Below, piece by piece: positions 1-10,710 of a stretch of DNA of 64,000 nucleotides. Each line of letters opens with the position of its first letter. Positions within the stretch are counted from its first letter, which is position 1. The notes under the pieces were generated by a model that made no database searches, had not been told where the DNA came from, and worked only from the letters and a program-made list of their open reading frames with translations. The stretch is from NCBI GenBank assembly GCA_017893485.1, contig CM030366.1:202735173-202799172 (forward strand), in the 5' to 3' direction. This stretch comes from Hemerocallis citrina. Its lineage: Eukaryota; Streptophyta; Magnoliopsida; Asparagales; Asphodelaceae. The position numbers and the translations under genes were made by a program.

Positions 1-941
1 AGATGGAGTGCCAGTCGACTGGTAAGTCGACCAGTCGACTGTCGACGAGATTTTGAACTAGATCAGGCCCAATTCGAAAAGGCCCAATAGTTTCCCTATA
101 AATACACTTGTTAGGGTTTTGTAATCTGAGACGAAAATTAGAGATCCCTATTTCGGTTTTGCAGCCGTCATTATTTGTAAGGGTTTGTTTTCGCCCATTG
201 GTGATAATTTGAAGAAGAAGAAACCCCAACCGCCCCGTGGATGTAGGCATGTATTTTGCCGAACCACATTAAATCTGTGCGTCCTTTTGTGTTGGTTTGT
301 TTTTGTGTTTTCTCGCTGGTTCTCTCTTTGTATTCCGCATTGATTCTTGTTGGTTTGATTTGTACTCGCGCACAACACAACGGGCATTCATTGACGTCCC
401 AATCCCAACAAACGGTCGACCATCTGTTATGTATGGTCGACTGATCGCGGCGCTGATGAATTTTTTGGGCTCGGGTTTGTTGATTCATTTGAAGCTCACT
501 TCGTCTTTGGATTAGATTGTACGGTTCTAATTGTATGTTTTTCTCTACAGTATACATCGGATAATTATTGTATCAAGATATCAAAGTAGGATTTATCTAG
601 ATCTCTATATATTGTTGTTATTGGCCTCTATTGAGAGCCAAAAGAGAGAGTACTTCATTGAAAAATAGATTAAGTGATTCTTTAATTGTAAACAACTCGT
701 ACTTGCTGGTGAGGTGTGAGAGATGATCGTGGTGAGATTGTAATATTTTTGTATCTTATCTAGTTGAACAACATCTCAGGTTTCTTCTCCCTTGGATTAA
801 GGTGAAAGCCCCAACCGGAACAAACTTGTGTGTGCTTTGGTGTGTTTGGTATGATCTCTATGTGCTTGGTGGTCTATGTTGATTGTATCGAATAACTCAA
901 TAAGATATTCGAAAGGGAAGTGTTCTGCTACTTTCCTAACA
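1..941 (+). mobile_element. Tork-like copia LTR, 5' end cut by window edge
   Basis: This is LTR sequence in plus orientation, running from the window edge to the terminal CTAACA at 936-941. It has a TATA box at 97-104 followed by a transcribed leader. Its last 250 bases align clearly with the inverted LTR at 57716-58411 (shared block around GATTAAGG, then AAAGCCCCAAC), so both belong to one family. After 941 the sequence AGTGGTGTC resembles a degraded tRNA-Met primer site, which would make this a 5' LTR, but no gag follows. It may be a solo or truncated copy. Clusters of the palindrome AGTCGACT lie upstream (12-47) and downstream (413-442) of the TATA box. The family call rests on the gag-protease reading frames attached to the second copy. 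Confidence 0.7.
97..104 (+). promoter_or_regulatory. LTR TATA box
   Basis: TATAAATA lies in the U3/R part of the copia LTR, followed by a typical leader with TTAGGGTTTT. The equivalent box in the inverted family member is at 58030-58037. Confidence 0.6.
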
Positions 942-1248
942 AGTGGTGTCGCTGTACCGCTTGTTTTCCTAACAAATTCTATACCTACAACTTTTCTTAC
1001 AATCTCCACTCCTTACATCCTAATGTGACATTTATCTTGTGGAGGTGTCTACTATAATGTATAGTAGACACATCTACTATAATGAATAATAGACACATCC
1101 ACTAGATGAGCATTAGATGAGTGTTCCTTCAAAAAAAAAAATGAGAAAAGAGTATACTTCGTATCAGTTTTGCCAATACTGTTGGAACTAGACATGCAAG
1201 CCCTACACATATATAGAGACCTTAATTTGACTATGTACCCTTTCATAA
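942..1248. other. Unassigned spacer
   Basis: This stretch follows the copia LTR and runs to the Tourist-like MITE. It has only short reading frames and a small AT-rich repeat near 1055-1105 (GTAGACACATC/TAGACACATCCAC). No gene or further element was recognised. Confidence 0.4.
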
Positions 1249-1964
1249 GAGCATCCACTATCGGCTGCTATTTACTTAAAAAATGGAAAATAGGAGAAAT
1301 TCCACGCTACTAGCAGAGTCGTGAACAGTACTCGGCCATATATAGCAGAGTAAAATAGCATTTGGAAAATATAAAAGACGGTAAATGATCATCCGTCTAT
1401 TAAAAATTTCGAATTGTTTAGAATAAAAAATTCTAATAGACGAAAGAAGATCTTCTGTCTATAGACTTTGACCGGTCAAAATTTTATAGACGGAAGAAGA
1501 TCTTCTGTCTCACAAATTGGTTTATTTAAAAAAACAAAAAAATAAAACTCTCAAATGGAAGAAGTTCCTCCGTCTTTGTCAATTTTTTTCTTTAAAAAAA
1601 ATTTGAAAGAGACGGAAGAACATTTTCCGTCCCTTTCATTTATTTATTTTATAACTTTTCGTCATTTTCCTAAAAGATTAAAAAAAAAAAAATCAAAACG
1701 GAAGTTCTTCTTCCGGCTGAGGTATTTTAAAATAATAATAATAATAATAATAATAAAAACCCAGACGGAAGAAGATCTTCCGGCTGGGTTTTTTTTAAAA
1801 CAAAAAAAATAATAAATACCTTAGACGGAGGATCTTCTTCCATCTATATATTTTACTTTTTTTTTGTTGCAAATTATAGTTCTCACGATAGTGGTGAAAG
1901 CGATTCATTTCTAAAAGTAAATTTGCATATAGCTAAAATATAACACGAACGATAGTGGATGCTC
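1249..1964. mobile_element. Tourist-like (Harbinger-type) MITE with internal palindromes
   Basis: The terminal inverted repeats are GAGCATCCACTATCG at the left and its complement at the right, each flanked by TAA (1246-1248 and 1965-1967). That is the TSD expected of PIF/Harbinger-derived Tourist elements. The interior holds at least five variants of the palindromic unit GACGGAAGAAGATCTTC plus CGTCT (1439-1460, 1489-1510, 1611-1632, 1763-1784, 1824 onward), separated by AT-rich spacers. No transposase is encoded. The apparent ORF at 1555-1812 is low-complexity AAA/ATA sequence. Confidence 0.7.
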
Positions 1965-1967
1965 TAA

Positions 1968-2669
1968 ACCTTTTAATGTCTTTTTACAATCATTTTCTCC
2001 TTACAGATAGTAGAGCAGTGAATTGTACACCAGTTTGTACACTCTTGCCTTGGGAATTTTTCTCATTTTTTAAAAAGTAAACTTGTGTTAAAATTTATAT
2101 ATGTTTCTCAATTTTTTTTCATGGTATATCATACACTTGCCAAACAGTCAAGTTATACAAAAATAGATAATTTGCATGTGTATTGTATTTGTGCTTTTTT
2201 CTTTTCTTTTCTCTCCTCAAGTTAAGAGTATGTGAGTTAGTATGACAGGAAATACACTTACTAACCGAAAACGGAAAACCCCCAAGTATATGGTTTAACA
2301 GTAAAGACAAATACAAACTTACAACTACAACCCGAACTTATAGACTAATTACAAATTCCAACTTTCTAGTTATAACCGAACAGGCCAATTACCACCACAA
2401 TTTTTTAGTTATAATAGGAAAGGCAATTACAGCCTTAACAACAACAACCACACAACTCTTTTGTACTAAAGAAGATTACAGTATGGTACAGATAATACTA
2501 AAATTGGAAACACGAAAATGCTTGATTATCAAACAAGTGAATAACTAGTTCATAAACCCAAAAATAATTTCAAATAACAATTAATTATAGACACAGGTAC
2601 AGTCTTATCCTTCAAGCTCTCAATATATATATAGCTGAATGAATAAAAATTAATGAAAAGAAGACATAC
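1968..2669. other. AT-rich stretch after exon 2 of the NFD4-like gene
   Basis: On the minus strand this follows the splice donor of exon 2. If the gene continues beyond the left edge it is part of a long intron that also contains the Tourist-like MITE. I searched it by eye for the next conserved segment of the nodulin-like domain and found none. Confidence 0.4.
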
Positions 2670-3100
2670 CGCAAGATAGGGGAGAGAAATGGTGGAGGTG
2701 ATGAGGAGCCACTGCAGGATGTAGGATCCGAACCCGACACCCGCAGCGATGAACAACACGATCGGCAGCGGCAAATACAGCAACGCCAGACCGGAAGACC
2801 ACCCGAACACCTTCCCCAAGTCCGACGCCGTAGCCAAGTAGTTAAGTTGAACCTATCAAAAACAAACCGCAATCCCAATTCAAAACCCAATTACACAGAA
2901 AAACCAACAACATAAATAAAACCGATATTAAATATCCTATTTAATTTTGAAAAATATAATTAAGACCGATCAACCTGGGAAATGCCCATGGAGGCCTTGA
3001 GCTCGGAGGAGTAGGCGGAGAAGTCAAAATTGGTGCCGGTGAAGGCTTGGATCCACAAGGTGGCAACAAGGATCATCCATTTACGAGATTGACCAGCCAT
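2670..3100 (-). CDS. NFD4-type nodulin-like MFS protein, first two exons only
   Basis: Two minus-strand exons read openly. Exon 1 (3100-2975, 42 codons, from ATG at 3100) ends in CAG followed by a GT donor. Exon 2 (2852-2670, 61 codons) starts after an AG acceptor and ends at a GTATGT donor. The peptide contains KWMILVATLWIQAFTGTNFD, then SAYSSELKASMGISQ, VQLNYLATASDLGKVFGW and a hydrophobic segment with LPLPIVLFIAAGVGF, matching the start of plant nodulin-like/NUCLEAR FUSION DEFECTIVE 4-like proteins of the major facilitator superfamily. These are multi-spanning membrane proteins with mostly undefined substrates. The homologous domain normally continues after ISLPY; here it stops at the donor and nothing further is found in the 2.6 kb to the left edge. 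It is either a gene with a very long second intron or a truncated copy. The reading frame and splice sites are intact, so I list it as partial CDS. Confidence 0.75.
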
Positions 3101-3607
3101 TAAGCAGAAAAAAGATTCGATATAGTATATGGGATGATGATCACAGTGAATATTGGTTTTTGAGTGACGACTGGAAGGTGGGGGTTGCGTTATTATATAT
3201 GCAGGTAGCCAAAGGGGGTTGGTTACGCGTGTAGATGGAATGGGTGACGTGGTTTGTAAGCAGCCGGTCCCAGTGTATCCATAACTGTGTTGTTTTTACT
3301 TTTTCCGGAGAAAGGGAATTAAATTTAAGAATGAAAGTGTTCAATTTCCCGATGCTACGTTCAGGAAAGACACAGAATTTTCTCTTTTTTTTTTTCTTTT
3401 TTTTTTCCGAGGTAATCGTGGATCTCTCGTGTACCAGCCAAGTCTTTTGGGGATGAGGTTTTAACGGGTTGGATGACTATCAGTTCCACTATATGATATA
3501 TAGAATCACTAGGAGTGTGACCGATCGGTTTCAAGCAATTTCTAAACTCGTCCTGCATATTTTTCTCTGTATCCACTTGTATTCACTGAGTTTTTAATCT
3601 TTACTAT
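3101..3607. other. Upstream region of the NFD4-like gene
   Basis: This is the 5' flank of the minus-strand gene. A possible TATA-like stretch (rc of TTATATATGC, near 3190-3200) lies about 100 bases before the start codon, and there are pyrimidine tracts near 3380-3410. No other gene was seen. Confidence 0.35.
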
Positions 3608-3610
3608 TTA

Positions 3611-3835
3611 CTAGTAATCTGATGCAATGCACACTTTTTTTCTTAAGCTCATAACTCTTTATAAATTACTAGTAATTTACACGTGCGATGCACGTTTTCA
3701 TAATTTTTATATAAAAAAATTGATGTAGGGAGGACTCGGAAACTGAAACCTTCTTTATATTAGTTATATACACGCGTTGCACATGTTGGTAGATTTACAA
3801 ATGACAGTAAGACCTTCTCACATTATAATATTAGA
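3611..3835 (-). mobile_element. Short non-autonomous Helitron (167 bp) abutting another Helitron 3' end
   Basis: Read on the minus strand, 3835-3669 starts TCTAATATTATAATG, as Helitron 5' ends start with TC. It ends with the hairpin ACGTGC-ATC-GCACGT, ten bases, then CTAG. A second, degenerate 3' terminus of the same type (CTAG at 3611-3614 preceded by GTGCATTGCATC on the minus strand) lies immediately outside it, suggesting one copy landed at another copy's end. The same 5' and 3' termini recur at 12853-13132, 16322-16702 and 53802-53986. There is no coding capacity. Confidence 0.65.
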
Positions 3836-4055
3836 TATATTTAGTGATGATACTAACTTTTATTTTAGATAAACAACACATACTTTTGTAAATAATTATG
3901 TCATGAATAAATTTAAAGTTTGAAAATATTATAGTAACTGGCTAATTAATTTGAAGTGGGCGGCTAAAATAACTAACTTTAAAATGTATGATCGAGATTA
4001 GATTAATTAAGTTGGTTTGTTTAATAAATTAAACAACTACAACTATTAAGAGTTA

Positions 4056-4080
4056 CTAGCAATTGCACATGTGATGCACG
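4056..4080 (-). mobile_element. Helitron-type 3' terminus
   Basis: On the minus strand GTGCATCACATGTGC is followed by a short spacer and CTAG at 4056-4059. It is a further relic of the same short Helitron family; no clear 5' partner was found. Confidence 0.4.
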
Positions 4081-4213
4081 CCCTAACAATTCTTTTATAA
4101 AGTAAAGACTATGATTGGTAAAAAAAAAAGCGCGAAAGTACATGTACACAATGAACTAAAGTAAAAAAAACTTAAGATGATTAGAAATATTTATTAAGCA
4201 TTTAATTAATCAA

Positions 4214-4690
4214 TGTCTGATGCTACTGGTTTAGTAGTGGGAGCAACAGATGAGAGTTTTTGTTATTTATAGTGGAAGGGACAGATCTGAGATGGATCTC
4301 ACCCATAGATCCGGATCTGAGGTGATGGTTTGATGAGAAGCAGGAGAGAGGGTGTTGCTAGTAGCTGGTCGCCCTGATTACCTGCAAAACGCCTTGAGAC
4401 TCCAGGGGTGATCCGGGTGACAGACCCTCCGATGATCTAGTTAGTCACCGGAAGAAAAGAAAATCTAGGGTTTATGTAAGAATTTTATTACCTGTAGAAA
4501 GGGGAGGAGATCTGGTATTTATAGGCAGACAAAGGGAAACCCTAATTCTAATGGGCCGGGTTAACCCGTTTCTCTGTGGACCTGAACCAGTAGAGGGCTC
4601 GTTAGATCATCTGCCCTGATGATCAGAAATGAGCGGATTTTAAGAAGATCATACGGCTCTAATCATGCTAGATTATTTGCCCATATTGCA
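4214..4690 (-). mobile_element. Tat-type gypsy LTR, solo or truncated
   Basis: On the minus strand there is a TATA box (4516-4523) and then a leader with ATCATCGGAGGGTCTGTC and GTTTTGCAGG. These parallel the leader of the solo LTR at 18149-18764 (GAGCGTCGGAG, TTTTTGCAGG) and of the gypsy LTR ending at 60527. The minus-strand 3' end aligns with the latter up to CATCAGACA at about 4214. The right boundary is not resolved and no target duplication was found. No gag lies beyond it. Confidence 0.5.
4516..4523 (-). promoter_or_regulatory. LTR TATA box
   Basis: TATAAATA on the minus strand within the Tat-type LTR, followed by a CT-rich leader. Confidence 0.5.
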
Positions 4691-5130
4691 ATGTAAACCC
4701 TAAATCAAACTTAAAAGTAAAGATTACGATGGTTTGATGGTTGGATCTAAGTTTATGAGGTTAATGAGATTGCTTTGCCCGTTTTTCCTTTGACTAACAG
4801 ATAACCAATGAGCACATCTCATTCATATTAATCAGAAATTAAAGAATATCAGTATAATTTGGGATTTGGCTTGCTAACACCCAATAGAGAAACGAGTAAA
4901 TAATTTATACGAGATTAAACAAAATATAAGGAGCCCCACAGGCCACAAGGTATAAGAAAATGAGAAGACAATGCAGAGTAGGACTCCAAATACCTGCCCA
5001 CAGCAGTCGCAATTATTATCTGACAGGTAATGTAAATTATTATTCAAGACAACTAACGTTCAAAAAATAAATGTGCAATAAATATGTGCGACTATAGCTT
5101 GGTTCTTGGTTCAAACATTCCCATAAAGAG
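4691..5130. other. Unassigned AT-rich stretch
   Basis: No reading frame or repeat of note was recognised. It may include the unlocated start of the minus-strand LTR. Confidence 0.3.
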
Positions 5131-5250
5131 TAATGTTGCATTCACTATTAAATTTTTTTTTTCTTCACTATCTTAGATGGCACACAACTATTAAAATTAT
5201 TTTTTTTTACTACTTTAGATGACACATAACTATTGAAGAGTAGGTGTAGA
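5131..5250. mobile_element. Foldback MITE (GGTGTAGC family), degenerate copy
   Basis: It contains CACTATCTTAGATGGCACAC and the inverted counterpart TACTTTAGATGACACA, ending GTAGGTGTAG. These match the arms of the well-preserved copy at 19803-19964 and the copy at 14763-14892. It has no coding capacity. Confidence 0.45.
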
Positions 5251-5254
5251 GTAT

Positions 5255-5902
5255 GAGCATATGTAGTCGTTAGACTCAAAATTTTCTATATATAGCTTTT
5301 AGAAATAGGAATTTTGAGTTGGGCATTTAGTCGTCGAAATCCAAAATTTAGTCTAACGGTGTTTGATCTTTTTAATTTTGAACCTCAGTCATTGGTTAAA
5401 AACAATATTCTGGCCAAAACATTTATAAAAAAAATTTGTATGCATACAAATACAAAATAATTCCTATAGGCTCATTCGATCTCATTCCTTGATCAAATAC
5501 TCAAACTAATCTCAAATTAACTTTATGTGCATAAATAATCCTATAGACTATATTTCATAGAAATTAAAATTTCAAAATGTCTCGTCCCTCTTTTCCTTTT
5601 TTTTAAAAAAAAAATTTCGATCGAACGCAAGATCAAACGCAAGATGATCTTGCGTCCAACTTGTTTTTTTTTTTTATAAAAAAATTTAATTCTTCAAACG
5701 CAAGATGTCCGAGACAATTCTTTTTGGACAGGCGCAAGATGATTTTTCGATTCTTATATTTGAGAATTTCATATATCTTCTCTCAAATATAGACGGCTAC
5801 TGTTCTTTTTTTCCCAAAATTTTGAAATATAGAGAACGACTACAGCGTCTCATTCCTTATATTTTTCGAATTTTGAAAATATAAGGAACGACTACAGATG
5901 CT
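5255..5902. mobile_element. Tourist-like MITE, second family
   Basis: The ends AGCATATGTAGTCGTT (from 5256) and AACGACTACAGATGCT (to 5902) are near-complementary. The interior near 5615-5740 has repeated CGCAAGAT units including the palindrome CGCAAGATGATCTTGCG. The layout (GAGCAT-type ends plus repeated internal palindromes containing a GATC core) parallels the element at 1249-1964, although the unit sequence differs. The target duplication is eroded. It has no transposase. Confidence 0.5.
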
Positions 5903-6191
5903 AAGTGGTAGAACCTCCAATTGTTATGTTCCACCTAAGATTAGCATTGGTATAAATACCCGAAATCTGGATCCGACCCGGACCCGACCTGAACCCGGCA
6001 TTGGACCATAACTGACCCGGCCTATCCGAGTCCGGATCCAGGTACGGGTTCTAAAATGGAACCCATTGTACTTTCGGGTCCGGGTCCAGGTCCGCTCAAA
6101 AGAGACCCGACTCGGACCCGGACCTGGACCCGTTAAAAAAACCCAAAAAATCAACATAAAAATAAATATTCTATCCTTATCCCTCCCATCT

Positions 6192-6457
6192 TGTTGGATA
6201 TATTGGTATATTCTCTCTATATAAATAATACATGTGCATATGAGTAACACGTGTATTGAACGTACAATTGATTGGATATTGGAACGCGGATTTGTGGGCT
6301 TATAACCCGATACCCAAACTAGTATTTAGAGATAAATACTGGCTTATGATAGCAGTCTAGGTATTACAATCTTGATACCTAGGGTGAATATCTCAAGCAA
6401 CTTAGATCTAGAGATAAACCCTAATTCCCAATTGTTAATTTCTCACAAAACCTAACA
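6192..6457 (+). repeat. copia-1 5' LTR
   Basis: This 266-bp direct repeat begins TGTTGG and ends CCTAACA. It matches 11747-12012 with only scattered substitutions. Confidence 0.9.
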
Positions 6458-6499
6458 ATCTTGAGATATTGTATTAATCAATTTGTGAGATTAATCAAG

Positions 6500-6850
6500 A
6501 GGGTTATTCGGAATCTTACCACCCATCGCACCACCCCGCCGTTCGCCGTCGCTCGACGCCGAACGCCACCACGCGAAGCTGCCACCGTCGTCGACTAGAG
6601 TCGCCGCTGTTACTGTTGTCGGCATCATCACTATCGTCGCGGATCGAAGGGGACTCAGATGAATGGCATCGTCGATGTCGACGCGCGACGCTGCCGCCCC
6701 TGACGTCGATGGGTGTCGCCTCCCCTGGCATCGTCGATGTCGACGTGCGTCGCCGCCGCCAGAACAGCCGCCGGCGCGCGCACATCGCCTTCTCCTCCTA
6801 TACGGGGTCAAGGAAGGGAAGAAGGAGAGATCAGATCCATTTTGATTTGA
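6500..6850 (+). other. GC- and CpG-rich leader of copia-1
   Basis: This strongly GC-rich block contrasts with the AT-rich surroundings. It contains the 19-mer GGCATCGTCGATGTCGACG twice (about 6663 and 6728). A shorter counterpart (GGCGTCGACATCCGTCGCCG) follows the copia-2 5' LTR near 21830. Reading frames here on both strands (arginine-, alanine- and serine-rich) look like composition artefacts rather than gag. Confidence 0.5.
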
Positions 6851-8282
6851 TTTGTTGATTGGTTCATCATGATGTTTGGTGTTCGGGGTCAAGAAAGGGA
6901 TCATGTGTGTGTTCTTTTGACTCATAAATGATCAAGAAAAGAGTCCTGTGGTTAAGGACCTGCTCTTATGTGTTTGAGAGTTTTGTGTTTGGAATTGAAG
7001 AGGGGATCTTTGGTGCTCTAGGGATTGATCAGATCCCGACCTCAGATTGAGTCTATCTATTGGTGTGTGGTGTTTTGGGTGCAATACGGAATAGATCGGA
7101 TTCGTTCCCAAACAGACTTGACTCTAATCAATTGAAGGGGAAGAGACGGTGAAAGATAAGTTCTTTACTTTCCTCATATTAAATTTTTGTTAAATATTTT
7201 GCTATGTGCTGGAAGTTCAAAAACATTCGTTTTAAGTTTATGTTTTGAATTATAGAATTACTGTGATGCTAAGTGGTTAAGTTTAAGACTATATTAATCA
7301 TTTGTTTAATTAAATACAAGTTGAACAGTTGTTTAGGCTATGTGCTAAAACAAAATATCTATTTTGATAAGTTAAACTGTATGTTGACTATAAAATTCGG
7401 ATCTCAAATTAAATTGTTGCTAGAATTAGATAGTGCTAATAATTAGTTTAATTGGCTAATCTTTAACAATTTGATGAATGTAGGTACTTTAATGTTACCT
7501 ACAAATTGTGTATGTTGGAGACGATGGATTTGCATCATGGTATGATAAGTCTGCACTACGCAGGCTTCTCCATCGAATTTGGAAAAACACTTCTAACTTG
7601 AAGTGTCGGTATAATCTATTCTAATTTTCTTAGTATTTTTCATGTGATGAATGTGTTAACATTTTGTGCGTTTGATCATATGATTGAGAGTTTTAGATCA
7701 TAATTATTCTCACTCTAGAAAACTAGCATGTTTAGGGTTGTTAAGTATTTTATCATACTATGTGTATAGATATTCTGACAAATCTATTGTTTGCAGTTTG
7801 TGTGAGATTACATATTAGCTTCTCTAATAATTAAAAATAAAATAAAGTTGTATAAGATGTATAACAAATGTCTATAACTTAGAAGAGAGCATCTCTTAAT
7901 GTAGGATATGACTCTATTAGTTACGCGTTGTTTTTTCTCGTTCATTGTACTGTGTGTGCAAAGTCGAATTATAATATGTTATTCATTATCTCATCTAGGG
8001 TTATGAAGATGATAAAGAACGAATAAAGGAAAGAACTCTTCACTCAATGTGTTTGAGCAAGTGGACATTGTTAGAACCATTAGAGAAAGCAAATAATTCT
8101 TGTAAAATGTGATAGAGTAATTTTGTATTAACTCTTATAAAGTGCATATATTGTCAATCGTATGTATAAGTTGAGTTTAACAAATGAGACAATTAATAAT
8201 AATAGTTCTAATTGTGTTCTTGAACATAGCATAATTGGCTAAGATTTGAGAACTATATATTTAATTGTTTGTGAGGAAATGT

Positions 8283-8370
8283 AATCTAATTATCAAAACT
8301 GTGGGAAAATGGAGTTAAAAGCTATTGAGTCAAAGCTTTAACATCCAAGTTGTTTTGAAATTTAGAATCA
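8283..8370 (+). repeat. Displaced copy of the RNase H end region
   Basis: This stretch repeats 10655-10742 of the same element almost exactly (GGAGTTAAAAGCTATTGAGT and flanks). It is absent at the homologous place in copia-2 (near 24220), so it is an insertion specific to copia-1. Confidence 0.7.
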
Positions 8371-8699
8371 CTATGAACTATATATTAAATTGTTTGTTCT
8401 TGTTAAAACTCATAATTCTACTAAATGACACTTCATTATATATGACAAATGTGAAGTTTGAATTCAGATTTTGATCACTAGGAAATCATTTTGTATGGTC
8501 TCTAGGAGTTCATAACTTTTTGAATCAATACATTCTGATATTTGTGATCTCAGTAGCTTTGTGACTAGAGGAGACGATTGTTGGTCAGAAGTATTTAATC
8601 GCTTTTATAAATGATTAATATAAGTCTGTCATATATATGGAGAATGAAGCACTTGTTATTCTTAATGAATTAAAAATTATAGTTAAATGCTAAAAATCA

Positions 8700-9185
8700 A
8701 GGGTTCAGATTTGATAGAGGCGGTGAATATGTTTTAACAACTTTAGAGAAGTTTGCATTGGGCATAATCTCTAGTACACTCTACTTACAACAGTCAAACG
8801 GTACTGATAAAAGTTAGAATCAAACACTTAGTGAAATGTTGAATTATATTATTAACTGTTGTTTGTCTTGTGTAATTATGAGTGATGTTGTATTGTTAAT
8901 CATATCTCTAATGTGTTACTACACTCTAAATTAAATACACCTTGTAAATCATGGTATGAAAACACAAATAATTTTGTTAAAGTGAAAATTTGTGTTGTGA
9001 TACATTTGTTAGAGTACTTGATCCTAGAATGCCTAAAATAGGACCTACAACAAATATTTGTGTGTTCAGAAAGTGCAGAATGTAGTTATGTGGACAGATG
9101 TTTGATCTATCTAATTTTATGTTAGAAGAATTTAGACTTGCAGAGTTCTTTGAGGATGTGTTCATCAAAGATAAATGTATGAAAT
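8700..9185 (+). pseudogene. copia-1 integrase remnant
   Basis: Across several frames one can read FDRGGEYV, then QQSNGTD and TLSEMLNY. These correspond to the integrase core motif D-x-GGEY and the PQSNG...RTL.EML region of copia integrases. Further on come VLDPRMPK-I-GPTTNICVF and AEFFEDVF, matching the integrase C-terminal/linker segment. Stops and frameshifts occur throughout, so no functional protein is made. The order relative to the RT remnant agrees with copia. Confidence 0.65.
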
Positions 9186-9849
9186 AATCTAGTCCTACAG
9201 ACACGTTCAATGATTCACAGTTGGAATCAAGAACCAGCCTTATTGACACTTAAAAACCTGTATGACAAATGAGCTAAGAAGAATCTTTGGTAGACAATGA
9301 GATGATTTTGTGTCATACAATAATATTTTAATTTAGTTGATCTGCCGAAAGGGGCTAAAACTATAGTTAGTAAGTGGGGTTTTTGTAGAAGAAACTTAAT
9401 TTTGATTGTTCAGTAGCAATTTAAATGCTTTTTAGTAGCTAACAGATTGACCGAGAAAATGGGGTAGATTTATTCGATGTCTACTCACATGTTTGTCATA
9501 TTGCTACGATAAGTATTCTTCTTACCCTTACATCTATTGAAAATTTTGTCATTCATAAAGGATATTTAAAAGGCATTGTACTGAACAGTTTTGTACTGAA
9601 AAGTTTTGAACTAATATGTTTAGTGAACAAGATTTACAATTTAGTAAAATCATTGTATGTTCTTAAAACATGTATAGCCAACGAATAAATAATTTGACAA
9701 ATTTTGAAAGAGCCTAGTATATGAATCAAGCAATTCAGATCAGTGCCTTCAACTTTGTGGTGTATCAAATATAGTGGCTATTATTTACTTGTTCTGTTGA
9801 TATGCATGTTCTTGGAAGTGACATCTCTATTACAAATGAAGTTAAAATT

Positions 9850-10710
9850 GTGCTATCCAAAGAATTCAACATGAAAACCTAGGTACCGTGGACACCATAG
9901 GTGTAAGGATGAGTTTTCAGTAGGCAAGGGATAACTCTTAGCCAAACTCATCAAATCAAAATGTGTTTCAAAAGTGGAGATATAATAATTGAAAGTGTGT
10001 TTTAAAACACTTTATGATTATGATAAACGGTTGACACCTAATGACGGTGCAACTATGAGACAGGTAGATCATTCTAAAGGAATTGACAGTCTCATGTATA
10101 TAAAGATCTGCACTAGAATAGACATAGCCTTTGAGATAGGTATGATATGCAGATTCACTAATAATCCCATACACATTTGAGTACACGTAAGAGGCTATTG
10201 AGATACCTGAGTGGTATTCAATAGTTTGCTTTGTGCTACTCTAGTCATTCTTCGAATGAATGGCTGATCTGATGCATTATGATGCTCATAATTTAGTGAA
10301 AGTCGAAAACTAGTAGATATGTGTTTACAGTAGGAGAAATAGAAATGTTATGAAAATAAAAAGCAAACAGGCACTATGCTACCATCCATGAAATTAGACC
10401 TCTATGTGTAATCCTCTGTAGGGGAAAAGGCTGAGTGGATTGAAGAAACTGTTGCTAGTTATCCAATAAGAAGTTTAAGTAACTCTCTAATTCTGTTATG
10501 CGACTATCAAGCTACAATGCACTGTAGCTCATAACTCACTCTATAATAGTATGAGGAGTACATTAAAGCTGAAAGAAGCCTAGTTGAACTTTCTCATAGA
10601 TAAAGTGCAATTGTGACAAGCATGGCTAATGCTCTTGCTAAGAGACTTGAAAGTGATCTAATTATCAAAACTGTGGGGAAAATGGAGTTGAAAGCTATTG
10701 AGTCAAAGCT
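9850..10710 (+). pseudogene. copia-1 reverse transcriptase/RNase H remnant
   Basis: Readable pieces are EFNMK and FSRQGITLSQ (thumb region), RLTPNDGATMRQVDHSKGID with LMYIKICTRIDIAFEIG (copia RT C-terminal segment L-MY-x-CTRPDIA), and, near 10620-10712, ANALAKRLESDLIIKT with GKMELK (end of RNase H, compare AD-LTK...GM-LK). Numerous stops and frame changes separate them. The active-site YVDD is not readable. Confidence 0.7.

Noticed and set aside
1555..1812. 85-codon plus-strand ORF
   Set aside because: Low-complexity Lys/Ile/Phe sequence inside the Tourist-like MITE; produced by AT spacers.
6491..6925. Several Arg/Ala-rich ORFs on both strands
   Set aside because: Frames open on both strands because of the GC-rich copia leader; no domain recognised and no counterpart frame in copia-2.
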